DNA of 15,693 bases from UBA12151 sp964600645 (lineage in GTDB: Bacteria > Patescibacteriota > Minisyncoccia > Moranbacterales > UBA9337): assembly GCA_964600645.1 (NCBI GenBank), contig CAZRJL010000022.1, forward strand, positions 1 to 15,693. The letters run 5' to 3'. The translations under genes and the position numbers were made by a program. Shown here piece by piece: positions 1 through 7,449 of the stretch (within the stretch, counting starts at the first letter, position 1; each line of letters starts with the position of its first letter). A model generated the notes under the pieces. It was not told the DNA's origin. It was given only the letters and a program-made list of their open reading frames with translations, and did not search any database.

Positions 1-25
1 CTCGGTTTACTTATCCGCCAAGACA

Positions 26-1906
26 ATGTATATTTTAGATATGGAAAATCAAAGAAAAAATATGCGAAATTGTAACACCACGGAAACCGCGAACAAACTC
101 GCCGCATCCGATTACGAGGCTTTTTCCCGCTTTTTTTTGTTTTGGCTGGGATTGGGATTTTTGGCGTTCGCCCTATCGCTATTGGGATTTTTTTACGGAT
201 ATATTTTTGAAGCCTATTTTATTTTCGGAATTTCCTACCTACTTCGCTCTATTAGAAAAAAACGCTTTCAGATTTCCAAGGAAATGACGACTGCTTATTT
301 ACTAATTGCAATCGTTACTGTTGTAATCTCTTTTTTTTCCACTCCGACCGTTTTTTCCGGACGCGACCAAGGATCAATCAGTGAAGCTGCTATCCGCTTG
401 GCGCAAAACCATCAACTGGAATTTTCCACTCCCGCATCGCAAGAATTTTTCAAAATATACGGACCGGGAAAAGCGCTCAATTTTCCCGGATTTCACTACA
501 CTGAAAACGGAACCTTGATAACCCAATTTCCATTGGTCTATGTGGGATGGCTGGCCGTATTCTTTTCCATATTCGGACTAGGACTGTCCGGATTGATTAT
601 TGCGAATACAATACTCTTTTTTCTCTTTACTTGCTCTTTTTATTTACTCCTGCGAATATTTGCCGCCAAAAAATGCGCTGCGTTCGGAATGCTTCTCTTG
701 CTGACAAGCTTTCCGTTTTTCTGGATAACAAAATTCACTCTTACTGAAAACATAGCATTGACTCTACTTTGGTTTGCCATATTAAGTTTGGTTTTGTTTT
801 TGCAAAAACCCGCAAAAAACACCTATCGGTATTTTTTTCTCTCCTCCTCTTTGCTAATCTTTACTCGAATTGAAGGAATAGCCTTTTTTGTTTTCGGTTT
901 TATCACTATTCTCTTCTCGCTTCAGGCGCGCGAATATATCAAAAAAAATATTTATTCCTTTATTATTGTTCCGCTTATGCTTTTAGCGGTAATTTTCGCC
1001 ATAAACTTTCATGCCAATCTGGGATTCTATAAAGAAATCGCCAAAGCCATTTTCGGTTCGGCGCAAAACACAATTATCGACACCGACACCGGCGCGAGCC
1101 TTGGGGAAAAATATATTTACCCCGCTTTATATAGCTTAAAAATTTATTTGCTCTATGGACTGCTGGGATTTTTTATCGCGGGAATTGCCGGAATTTTTTA
1201 TTTCCTGAAAAAGAAAAATTATTTAATTCTCACTCCTTTGTTAGTAGCTCTTCCTTCTTTCATCTATCTCGTTGACTCTAACATTTCTTCCGACCATCCA
1301 TGGATGCTTCGGCGTTTTGTTTTTTCCATTCTCCCTGTTTTCATTTTTTATTCCGCTGTTTTTCTATCCGAACTGCGCTTCCACTGCAAAAAAAATATCC
1401 GCCTGTCGGCAATAATAATATTCTTTCTACTGCTTGCCGGAAACCTCCCCGCTTTTGTTCGCCATATCGGCTTTTCGGAAAACAAAAAATTGCTGCCGCA
1501 AATAGAAAAACTCGACCAGGATTTTTCTTCCAATGATTTAATTTTGATTGACCGCTTGGCAAGCGGCGACGGCTGGACAATGATCAGTGGTCCTATGAAC
1601 TTTCTTTTTGGGAAAAATTCTGCATATTTTTTCAATCCCAAAGATTTGGACAAGCTAAATTTGGAAAAATTTGATAGAATATATTTGATCGCTCCGGAGG
1701 AAAATATTATGTTTTATCAAAACAGCGAGATGGCGCCTCGAATGCATTTTTGGAAAAATTATTCCCTGCAAACTCAAAGATTGGAAAATAATGAAAACAA
1801 CAAAAATTTGAAATTGGAATTTGCAAACAAGAAATACGAGCTCGTTTCCGGGACAATCTTTGAAATTTCCGCCAAAGGCGGATCCACCTCTGACGAAGAA
1901 AAATAA
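26..1906 (+). CDS. Polytopic GT-C/GT39-like membrane glycosyltransferase (putative)
   Basis: A 626-residue protein with about a dozen hydrophobic segments from residue ~35 to ~475, followed by a soluble C-terminal part of ~150 residues. An Arg-Asp pair (R113-D114, in GRDQGSISEAA) lies just after an early membrane segment. This matches the Asp-containing first outer loop of PMT/ArnT-type GT-C enzymes, which move sugars from polyprenyl-phosphate carriers on the outer membrane face. Family membership is inferred from topology and this motif; the substrate is unknown. In-frame ATGs at 26, 41 and 62 are all possible starts and none has a Shine-Dalgarno site. It is the first gene of a plus-strand trio (9-bp gap to the next gene). 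Alternative: a generic polysaccharide-modifying membrane protein. Confidence 0.7.
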   Translation: MYILDMENQRKNMRNCNTTETANKLAASDYEAFSRFFLFWLGLGFLAFALSLLGFFYGYIFEAYFIFGISYLLRSIRKKRFQISKEMTTAYLLIAIVTVVISFFSTPTVFSGRDQGSISEAAIRLAQNHQLEFSTPASQEFFKIYGPGKALNFPGFHYTENGTLITQFPLVYVGWLAVFFSIFGLGLSGLIIANTILFFLFTCSFYLLLRIFAAKKCAAFGMLLLLTSFPFFWITKFTLTENIALTLLWFAILSLVLFLQKPAKNTYRYFFLSSSLLIFTRIEGIAFFVFGFITILFSLQAREYIKKNIYSFIIVPLMLLAVIFAINFHANLGFYKEIAKAIFGSAQNTIIDTDTGASLGEKYIYPALYSLKIYLLYGLLGFFIAGIAGIFYFLKKKNYLILTPLLVALPSFIYLVDSNISSDHPWMLRRFVFSILPVFIFYSAVFLSELRFHCKKNIRLSAIIIFFLLLAGNLPAFVRHIGFSENKKLLPQIEKLDQDFSSNDLILIDRLASGDGWTMISGPMNFLFGKNSAYFFNPKDLDKLNLEKFDRIYLIAPEENIMFYQNSEMAPRMHFWKNYSLQTQRLENNENNKNLKLEFANKKYELVSGTIFEISAKGGSTSDEEK

Positions 1907-1915
1907 AGCAATTCT

Positions 1916-2869
1916 ATGAATCAACTACCGCAAAATTGGCAAAAAGCATATCGAATTTCCAGAATATTTTTAATAGTCGCTTTTTTGCTTGCCGGAATAT
2001 ACTTGGCGCATAGCATTCTTTTGCCTTCCGGTAAATTTTTTTATCTCCATTCAGATCCCGAAAGCAATCAAAACAACCTTTACGCCGAGACACAAGAAAA
2101 TGATTTGCCGCTACTCTATGCCGCAACAATCGATGATTTTTCAAAAATTAACGCAAAAATTTCTTTTGAAGATGAAAATAATATTTCCGCTTTGTCGAGA
2201 AAAATTTCCGTCCGAAAATCATATCAGGCATTCTTTTATCCTCAAGGAGAGGACCTCGTTATTCCCCTCGATCAATCAGGATTCGACACGGAAGACGGAA
2301 AACTCGTTTCCTCTCCGGAAGCAATATATATTTTGAGCGAAAATCAAAAACTTCCCATTGACAATCCCATTACTTTCGAATCGCTCGGATATAACTGGAA
2401 TAATGTTTTCTCGCTCGATGAAGAAAACCTCTCGCGCTATGAAAAAGGGAAGCTGATCAATATCCGCTCTCCTCACCCAAGCGGAACCGTTTTTCATACC
2501 ATCGACACGGACAAATATTTCTACATCTCCAACAAAGAAAAAAGAGAAATAAAAGGATCACAAGAATTGATTGTGTCATATATGAAAGACAAGCCTGTTG
2601 TTTCCGTTTCCGAAAAATCTTTATCCGACTATCGCCGATGTTCTCTCGAAAAAACCGGCATCTTTTTTCCATCATACAACTGCTCGATTGATGCATCTTC
2701 ACTGATTGAATATCCCGGAAAAAATTATGAATTTTTCACGCAGTTGGAATCTCCTGAAAAAATACGCGCTATTCAAATAGAATTTAAAAAAGACATCACC
2801 TGGAAAAACATTCGCACGTCACTGTCGTTAATCAAAAGTAAAATTATGCTCAAATACCTGAATAAATAA
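1916..2869 (+). CDS. Hypothetical single-pass membrane protein with large extracytoplasmic domain
   Basis: A 317-residue protein not recognised as a member of a named family. The N-terminus is short and cationic, then one hydrophobic segment (residues ~15-35) acts as signal anchor, leaving ~280 residues predicted outside the membrane. The ectodomain is rich in Ser, Lys and Glu, has few cysteines, and shows no repeats or catalytic motif that I recognise. It starts 9 bp after the GT-C-like gene and ends 11 bp before the next membrane protein, so co-transcription is likely. A partner or accessory role for the upstream membrane enzyme is a guess from context only. No Shine-Dalgarno site is visible, as for most genes in this window. 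Confidence 0.7.
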   Translation: MNQLPQNWQKAYRISRIFLIVAFLLAGIYLAHSILLPSGKFFYLHSDPESNQNNLYAETQENDLPLLYAATIDDFSKINAKISFEDENNISALSRKISVRKSYQAFFYPQGEDLVIPLDQSGFDTEDGKLVSSPEAIYILSENQKLPIDNPITFESLGYNWNNVFSLDEENLSRYEKGKLINIRSPHPSGTVFHTIDTDKYFYISNKEKREIKGSQELIVSYMKDKPVVSVSEKSLSDYRRCSLEKTGIFFPSYNCSIDASSLIEYPGKNYEFFTQLESPEKIRAIQIEFKKDITWKNIRTSLSLIKSKIMLKYLNK

Positions 2870-2880
2870 TTGCAATAAAA

Positions 2881-3264
2881 ATGAAAAAATTTTCCGATAA
2901 AAATTTAATCCTATTTCTTTCAAAACTATCGCTGGATTTTTTAATTCTTTTTATGTTTGCCTACGGGCTGATTCTGATATTTGAAGCGATTCTTCCGGGG
3001 ATAGTCTCCTCTCACATAAGTATGCTCAGTTTGACCTGGATTCTAATCGCAACACTTATTCTTTGCGCTTTCCTGTCAAAAAAATCGGGACAAGAAGATG
3101 AGTCGCCAATTTCACAAAAAAACAATCTGGTCTTTTGGTTGCTGTTTGTTTTATTTTTAATCACAATACCGCTCTCTCTTTTTGGATTTTCTCCGTGGGA
3201 AGTAATTATTACAACGATATTAACACTAGCAATCGCCTCCTGCGCCAAAAAAGAAATATTCTAG
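2881..3264 (+). CDS. Small polytopic membrane protein, unknown function
   Basis: A 127-residue hydrophobic protein with about four membrane segments (roughly residues 10-38, 44-66, 83-103 and 104-122), separated by a short charged loop around residue 70 and ending in Lys-Lys-Glu-Ile-Phe. No recognisable motif. It is the last gene of the plus-strand trio, 11 bp after the unknown membrane protein. Its TAG stop lies in the palindrome CTAG at 3261-3264, which also supplies the TAG stop of the convergent glycosyltransferase gene, so the two genes overlap by 4 bp. Possibly a subunit or chaperone of the upstream membrane glycosyltransferase; that is inference only. Confidence 0.65.
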   Translation: MKKFSDKNLILFLSKLSLDFLILFMFAYGLILIFEAILPGIVSSHISMLSLTWILIATLILCAFLSKKSGQEDESPISQKNNLVFWLLFVLFLITIPLSLFGFSPWEVIITTILTLAIASCAKKEIF

Positions 3265-4397
3265 CTTTTCAACCATTCCAAAGCTTCTCGCGCGCATTTC
3301 TCCCATGAGAAATTTTCCGTCTGTTTTATTCCTTTCTCAATCATAGACTTTTTCATTCCATCATCACTCAAAACTTTTTCTATTTTTTTTGCCAATTCAT
3401 TTGAATCGACAGAATGAAAATATTGGGCCGCCTCGCCTCCCGCCTCCCTCAAGCTGGAATTATCAGCGCAAATTACCGGGACTTTTGACGCCATCGCCTC
3501 CAAAACCGGAATTCCGAAACCCTCATACAAAGAAGGAAAAACAAACAAGCCGGCATTACGATAGAGCGTCGCCAAAATTGAAAAATCAACTCTGCCAGTT
3601 AAAACAATATCATCCCGAAACTGACTATTCTCCACTCTTTCAATTACTCGCTCCCACATCCATGCCTTACTTCCGGCAAATACCAATTTAATAGGTTGCG
3701 GATTGCAAGTTGCGGATTGCAAGTTGTTTTTATATTTTTCAAACGCCCGAATCAGAGTTTCCAAATTTTTCCTCGGTTGAATAGCGCCGACATACAATAA
3801 ATAGTTTTTATGTTGTAGGTTATAGGTTTTTAGAATTTTTTCAGATTCTTCTTTGGATATCTCGTTTTTAAACAATTCTCCGTCAAAACCGTGATGGATT
3901 ACTTTGATTTTATTTTCATCAATCTGCGGATAAAATTTCAAAATGTCTCTTTTTGTCGAATGCGATATCGCAATCATCCTATCCGCATTCCTAATCGCCA
4001 TATCTGTCAAAAGATTGATTTGTCGCAAATCTTTTTTCGGAAAACTTTCCGGGAAAATTTTGAAAGCCAGGTCGTGAATCGTCACTACGGTTTTCAATTT
4101 CGATTTTCGCATCAATGGAATATTGTGCATCGGCATCCATAAAACATCCGGGTTATCATTCCAAACCTCAGCTGCAAACCTCGTTTGCGTCCAAAAGCAA
4201 GGAGAGTTTATCTTTTTTATTTTATAATTGGGGAAATTTTCCGGAATCAATTCGGGATTAAAATCCCTTCGATGATAAATCAAAAATTCATCATCGGGTG
4301 AAATTTTTCCGAAATATTTGAGTAAATTCAAAAGATAAACTCTGGTTCCATCTATCCGCTTATTATCCAAATCAGCCGCCTGTATCGCAATTTTCAT
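3261..4397 (-). CDS. GT4-family glycosyltransferase
   Basis: A 378-residue GT-B-fold glycosyltransferase of the GT4 family, acting at the cytoplasmic membrane face to transfer a sugar from a nucleotide donor to a growing glycan. Visible features: an N-terminal acceptor domain with TIHDLAF (106-112), ISHSTKRDI (144-152) and IHHGFD (167-172); then a C-terminal donor domain with YVGAIQPRKNLETLI (202-216) and the EX7E element E292-E300 in YEGFGIPVLEAMA. It starts 6 bp after rmlD, last in the rmlC-rmlB-rmlD operon, so a rhamnosyltransferase or a mannosyltransferase acting on the same glycan is plausible. Oddity: residues 225-235 (LQSATCNPQP) and 190-196 (KTYNLQH) are encoded by 7/14-bp tandem repeats that look inserted into loops. 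No Shine-Dalgarno site is visible. Confidence 0.9.
   Translation of the reverse strand: MKIAIQAADLDNKRIDGTRVYLLNLLKYFGKISPDDEFLIYHRRDFNPELIPENFPNYKIKKINSPCFWTQTRFAAEVWNDNPDVLWMPMHNIPLMRKSKLKTVVTIHDLAFKIFPESFPKKDLRQINLLTDMAIRNADRMIAISHSTKRDILKFYPQIDENKIKVIHHGFDGELFKNEISKEESEKILKTYNLQHKNYLLYVGAIQPRKNLETLIRAFEKYKNNLQSATCNPQPIKLVFAGSKAWMWERVIERVENSQFRDDIVLTGRVDFSILATLYRNAGLFVFPSLYEGFGIPVLEAMASKVPVICADNSSLREAGGEAAQYFHSVDSNELAKKIEKVLSDDGMKKSMIEKGIKQTENFSWEKCAREALEWLKS
3695..3726. repeat. 14-bp tandem repeat (two 7-mers) inside GT4 coding sequence
   Basis: The unit GTTGCGGATTGCAA occurs at 3695-3708 and 3709-3722 and begins a third time at 3723-3726. It can be read as alternating heptamers GTTGCGG and ATTGCAA. 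Because 14 is not a multiple of 3, the two copies are translated in different frames within the GT4 gene, giving the odd loop LQSATCNPQP. Confidence 0.8.
3812..3832. repeat. Heptanucleotide tandem repeat inside GT4 coding sequence
   Basis: Three related 7-mers follow each other: GTTGTAG (3812-3818), GTTATAG (3819-3825) and GTTTTTA (3826-3832). They encode the TYNLQ segment before the donor-binding domain of the GT4 protein. The 7-bp spacing is shared with the repeats at 3695, 5363 and 14571. Confidence 0.5.
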
Positions 4398-4403
4398 ATT
4401 TTA

Positions 4404-5351
4404 TTATTTATCCGCATCTAAATACTCTCTAAGCGCCTCTTTATAACTCCTCAGTGGATTTAACTTAGTATTAAGAAGCACGGAAAAAAACGGGCGCTGA
4501 GCCGGGCGTGGAAATTCATCCCCTCCTACCGGAATCACTTCGATTTTTATTTTTGCAATTTCATATAATTCCAAAACCGCTTCATACCAAGTGCAAGGAT
4601 CGGAATTAACGATATGGTAAATTCCGAATTCTTTTTTCGCTTCAACAATTTCTTTGGTTTTGCGAGCCAAATCAAGCGCATAAGTAAAGCAACTAGTTTC
4701 TTCATCCACCGCTTTCACTTCGCCACTCTCCGCCATCGCCTTTTTTCCAACTGCAAGCATCACATCAAAAAAACTTTTTTTCGCCCCCTCGGTAAGTGCT
4801 GGTTTTCCAAAAATTTTTGAAGTACGAATAAGATAATATTTTTCTCCTTTTTCCTGTACTGATTTTTCTCCCATTAATTTTGTTTCTCCATACCGACTCA
4901 CCGGCGCCGGCATAGCGTTTTCATCGAATCCGATTTCCAGAACAAAGTTTTCGTGCAGTCCGCAAGATCCGCAACTGCCAGTGCAACCCTTCGGTTCCGG
5001 AATCGGCGGCATTTCTTTTCCAAAGACATAATCGGTTGAATAATGCACGAAAATCGCCCCAATCTCCTTGGAAATTTCCGCCAAGTACCCCGGCGCTTTG
5101 CCATTGATTATTTCCGCAATCTTATATTCTTTCTCATCCTGCTCGCATTTGTCAACCGCATTATACGCCGCCGCATTAATAATAACCGCCGGTTTTAATT
5201 CTCTTATTTTATTTTTCAATTTTTCTTTTTCGGCTATATCAATATCTTCTCTATCCCACGCCACAACCTCACACTCTTTATCACCACCAAAGACATTAAC
5301 CAACTCTTGCCCCAGCATCCCCTTGGCGCCGATTATCAAAATTTTTTTCAT
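4404..5351 (-). CDS. rfbD: dTDP-4-dehydrorhamnose reductase (RmlD/RfbD)
   Basis: A 315-residue extended short-chain dehydrogenase that reduces dTDP-4-keto-L-rhamnose to dTDP-L-rhamnose with NAD(P)H in the cytosol. Visible features: nucleotide-binding GAKGMLG (8-14), INAAAYNAVDKCE (58-70, the RmlD-type AAYTAVDKAE motif), STDYVFG (105-111) and the catalytic YXXXK at Y154-K158 (RYGETK). Context fixes the assignment: it follows rmlB in the rmlC-rmlB-rmlD order. Oddity: between STDYVFG and the YXXXK motif sits an insertion with three closely spaced cysteines and a histidine (C123, C127, C130, H133; pattern CX3CX2CX2H), absent from classical RmlD enzymes I know. The 33-bp gap to rmlB is made largely of 7-bp repeats. 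No Shine-Dalgarno site is visible. Confidence 0.9.
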   Translation of the reverse strand: MKKILIIGAKGMLGQELVNVFGGDKECEVVAWDREDIDIAEKEKLKNKIRELKPAVIINAAAYNAVDKCEQDEKEYKIAEIINGKAPGYLAEISKEIGAIFVHYSTDYVFGKEMPPIPEPKGCTGSCGSCGLHENFVLEIGFDENAMPAPVSRYGETKLMGEKSVQEKGEKYYLIRTSKIFGKPALTEGAKKSFFDVMLAVGKKAMAESGEVKAVDEETSCFTYALDLARKTKEIVEAKKEFGIYHIVNSDPCTWYEAVLELYEIAKIKIEVIPVGGDEFPRPAQRPFFSVLLNTKLNPLRSYKEALREYLDADK

Positions 5352-5362
5352 ATTTTTAAATA

Positions 5363-5390
5363 TTCTTAATTTTTAATTCTTAATTCAACT
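5363..5390. repeat. Heptanucleotide repeat across the rmlB stop codon
   Basis: Four consecutive 7-mers: TTCTTAA (5363-5369), TTTTTAA (5370-5376), TTCTTAA (5377-5383) and TTCAACT (5384-5390). The array covers most of the rmlB-rmlD gap and the last codons and TGA stop of rmlB. The same 7-mer makes up the array at 14571-14605. Confidence 0.7.
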
Positions 5391-6389
5391 CCCATATTGT
5401 TTTTTATAATAATCCTGATATTCTCCGCTTTTGATTTTCCTCCACCAAGCTTGATTATTCCGATACCAATCCACTGTTTTTCGCAAACCGTCTTCAAAAG
5501 AAATCTGCGGCTCCCAACCAAGCTCGTTTTTCGCTTTGGAAAAATCAATCGCATACCGCTTGTCGTGTCCTTTTCGATCCTCGACATACTCAATCATCTC
5601 TTCGCCAAATCCCATCAACTCTAAAATCTTTTGCGTAATTTCCAAATTGGTTTTTTCGCTGTTTCCCCCCAAACAATAAGTCTGTCCGATTTTTCCCTTT
5701 TTCAAAACCATATCCACGCCACGATTGTGGTCATCAACATGAATCCAGTCGCGAATATTGTCGCCTTTTCCATAAACGGGAATTTTTTTGCCCTCAATCA
5801 AATTCGTCACAAAAAGCGGTATCAGTTTTTCCGGAAATTGATAGGGGCCGTAGTTATTAGAACAATTAGAAATAGTTATCGGCAGTCCGTAAGTATGGAA
5901 ATACGCCCGCACCAAGTGATCAGAGGATGCTTTGGAAGCGCTGTATGGGCTACGCGGATCGTATGGCGTATTTTCATTAAACGCTTTGTCATTTTTCCCC
6001 AGCGAACCAAAAACTTCATCGGTGGAAATATAATGAAATCTTTTGTTTCCATTTTTGCGCGCCGCTTCCAAAAGTGTGTGCGTTCCAATAACATTCGTTC
6101 TAATGAAATCTCCGCTGTCTAATATGCTGCGGTCCACGTGCGATTCGGCGGCAAAATGCACAATCACATCCGCGTCTTTTACCAATTCATCCACCAGCTT
6201 CTCATCGCAAATATCTCCTTTTACGAATTTGTAATTGGAATTATTTTCCATCTGCTTCAAGTTCTCCAAATTTCCAGCATATGTTAAAGCATCTAAATTG
6301 ACGATTTTATCATTTGGATAGTTTTTGAGCCAATAATGAACAAAATTCGCCCCAATAAACCCCGCCCCGCCGGTAATTAGTAATTTCAT
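5385..6389 (-). CDS. rfbB: dTDP-glucose 4,6-dehydratase (RmlB/RfbB)
   Basis: A 334-residue NAD-dependent extended SDR that converts dTDP-D-glucose to dTDP-4-keto-6-deoxy-D-glucose, the second step of dTDP-L-rhamnose synthesis. Visible features: GGAGFIG (7-13), HFAAESHVDRSI (78-89), the catalytic triad region STDEVFG (T123, D124, E125), YSASK (Y149, K153), and the sugar-nucleotide segment NNYGPYQFPEKLIP (178-191). The length is normal for the family. It starts 20 bp after rmlC and is followed after 33 bp by rmlD, as one operon. Its TGA stop shows that TGA is a normal stop here. No Shine-Dalgarno site is seen. Confidence 0.97.
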   Translation of the reverse strand: MKLLITGGAGFIGANFVHYWLKNYPNDKIVNLDALTYAGNLENLKQMENNSNYKFVKGDICDEKLVDELVKDADVIVHFAAESHVDRSILDSGDFIRTNVIGTHTLLEAARKNGNKRFHYISTDEVFGSLGKNDKAFNENTPYDPRSPYSASKASSDHLVRAYFHTYGLPITISNCSNNYGPYQFPEKLIPLFVTNLIEGKKIPVYGKGDNIRDWIHVDDHNRGVDMVLKKGKIGQTYCLGGNSEKTNLEITQKILELMGFGEEMIEYVEDRKGHDKRYAIDFSKAKNELGWEPQISFEDGLRKTVDWYRNNQAWWRKIKSGEYQDYYKKQYGS

Positions 6390-6409
6390 TATATTTAAAT
6401 TATTAATAA

Positions 6410-6979
6410 TTAAGCACTTAACGTGAAATCCTTTTCGATATTTTTTAAGAGTTTGTTTTTTTGATCTTTTTCTGAAATAATCGGCTCAGCGATTTGGTAT
6501 TTTTTCAACTGCCAATCAATGTTAATATCCAGATCATTCCACATCACGCCTCTTTCCGATTCCTTATTATACAAATTCGTACATTTGTAGGAAAAAATCG
6601 TGTCATCTTCGAGCGACAAAAAACCGTGCGCGAATCCCGGCGGAATCCAAAATTGTTTTTTGTTTTCTCCGGAAAGTTCCACTGCGACATATTCCCCGAA
6701 AGTCGAACTGCCAAATCGAATATCCACCGCCACATCCAAAACCTTTCCTGAAATAACCTGCACCAGCTTTCCTTGCGCAAATGGAGGAATTTGATAATGC
6801 AATCCGCGCAAAACCCCCTTGGTGGATTTGGATAAATTATCCTGCACAAATTCCGTGGCTATTCCCGCTTCGACATATCTTTTTTTATTGTACGTTTCCA
6901 CGAAAAAACCACGCTCATCTCCAAAAACTTGCGGTTCAATAATCAACAACCCTTCAATTTTAGTTTTAATAATATTCAT
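6410..6979 (-). CDS. rfbC: dTDP-4-dehydrorhamnose 3,5-epimerase (RmlC/RfbC)
   Basis: A 189-residue cupin-fold epimerase that acts on dTDP-4-keto-6-deoxyglucose at C3 and C5, giving the RmlD substrate. Visible features: DERGFFVETYN (21-31), the VLRGLHYQ motif with catalytic His61, KLVQVISGKVLDVAVDIR (71-88), IPPGFAHGF (112-120), and the active-site tyrosine region YKCTNLYN (131-138). Length and order of motifs are typical. It is the first gene of the rmlC-rmlB-rmlD-GT4 operon, with a -10 box ~25 bp upstream. rmlA, the first enzyme of the pathway, is absent from the window and must lie elsewhere if the pathway is complete. Confidence 0.97.
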   Translation of the reverse strand: MNIIKTKIEGLLIIEPQVFGDERGFFVETYNKKRYVEAGIATEFVQDNLSKSTKGVLRGLHYQIPPFAQGKLVQVISGKVLDVAVDIRFGSSTFGEYVAVELSGENKKQFWIPPGFAHGFLSLEDDTIFSYKCTNLYNKESERGVMWNDLDINIDWQLKKYQIAEPIISEKDQKNKLLKNIEKDFTLSA

Positions 6980-7003
6980 AAATTTTATTTTATCGTTTCT
7001 TAT

Positions 7004-7032
7004 ATTATATCATTAAATTTAGAGAAATAAAA
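7004..7032 (-). promoter_or_regulatory. Predicted promoter of the rml operon
   Basis: On the minus strand a perfect TATAAT lies at 7009-7004, 25 bp before the rmlC ATG. The -35 region about 17 bp upstream (TTTTAT) is poor. The predicted transcript would have a leader of only ~20 nt. The double TGGTTAACCA element at 7034-7065 sits just upstream of the -35 region. Confidence 0.45.
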
Positions 7033-7067
7033 AATGGTTAACCAATAAGCATTCCTGGTTAACCATT
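7027..7067 (-). terminator. Intrinsic terminator of the response-regulator gene
   Basis: Arms AATGGTTAACCA (7033-7044) and TGGTTAACCATT (7056-7067) form a perfect 12-bp stem with an 11-nt loop. Read on the minus strand, the stem runs directly into a T-run (TTTTTTAT in total, its first two bases within the stem), 22 bp after the response-regulator stop. Each arm also contains the self-complementary TGGTTAACCA, so a double protein-binding site is an alternative or additional reading. Confidence 0.7.
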
Positions 7068-7089
7068 AACATGCGGAGAGAAAAGCCCC

Positions 7090-7443
7090 CTATTTTGATG
7101 AAAAGGCGCGCTCCAGCGCCGTTTTTATGTCATCACCGCTCATTGGTTTTTTAATAACTCCGAATATCTCCTTTGGAGCAGCATCCATATCTGCTCCTGT
7201 ACACCATACAACCAACATATCCGGTCGTATTTTTAGCACCTCTCGGGAAAAATCCATGCCCGTCATCCCGGGCATTATCAGGTCGGTTATAATCAAATCA
7301 AAATACGCCGGATCACGCCGGAAAATTTCCAGCGCCTCAAGAGGATTTGTCTTTCCCTCGACAACATAGCCGAGTATTTTAAGAAATAAAGAAAAAACCA
7401 TTATAATACTGAGCTCGTCATCCACAACTAGAATCCTTTTCAT
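7090..7443 (-). CDS. Stand-alone CheY-like response regulator receiver protein
   Basis: A 117-residue protein made of one receiver domain. Visible features: acidic pair D8-D9 (VVDDE), phospho-acceptor D54 in IITDLIMPGMTG, the conserved Thr82 (CTG) and Lys99 before Pro100 (IKKP). There is no output domain, so it would signal through protein contact or a phosphorelay. No histidine kinase gene is in the window. The wording around the acceptor (NPLEALEIFRRDP, FDLIITDLIMPGMTGMDF) resembles receiver domains of hybrid kinases from Deltaproteobacteria-type genomes; together with an unusually strong Shine-Dalgarno site this suggests possible lateral gain, which is inference. It has its own terminator downstream and lies 61 bp after the DUF4012 gene. 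Confidence 0.92.
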   Translation of the reverse strand: MKRILVVDDELSIIMVFSLFLKILGYVVEGKTNPLEALEIFRRDPAYFDLIITDLIMPGMTGMDFSREVLKIRPDMLVVWCTGADMDAAPKEIFGVIKKPMSGDDIKTALERAFSSK

Positions 7444-7449
7444 CCGAAT

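Noticed and set aside
5631..6122. A 163-codon plus-strand open frame.
   Set aside because: It is antisense to rmlB, whose motifs are complete; no independent support.
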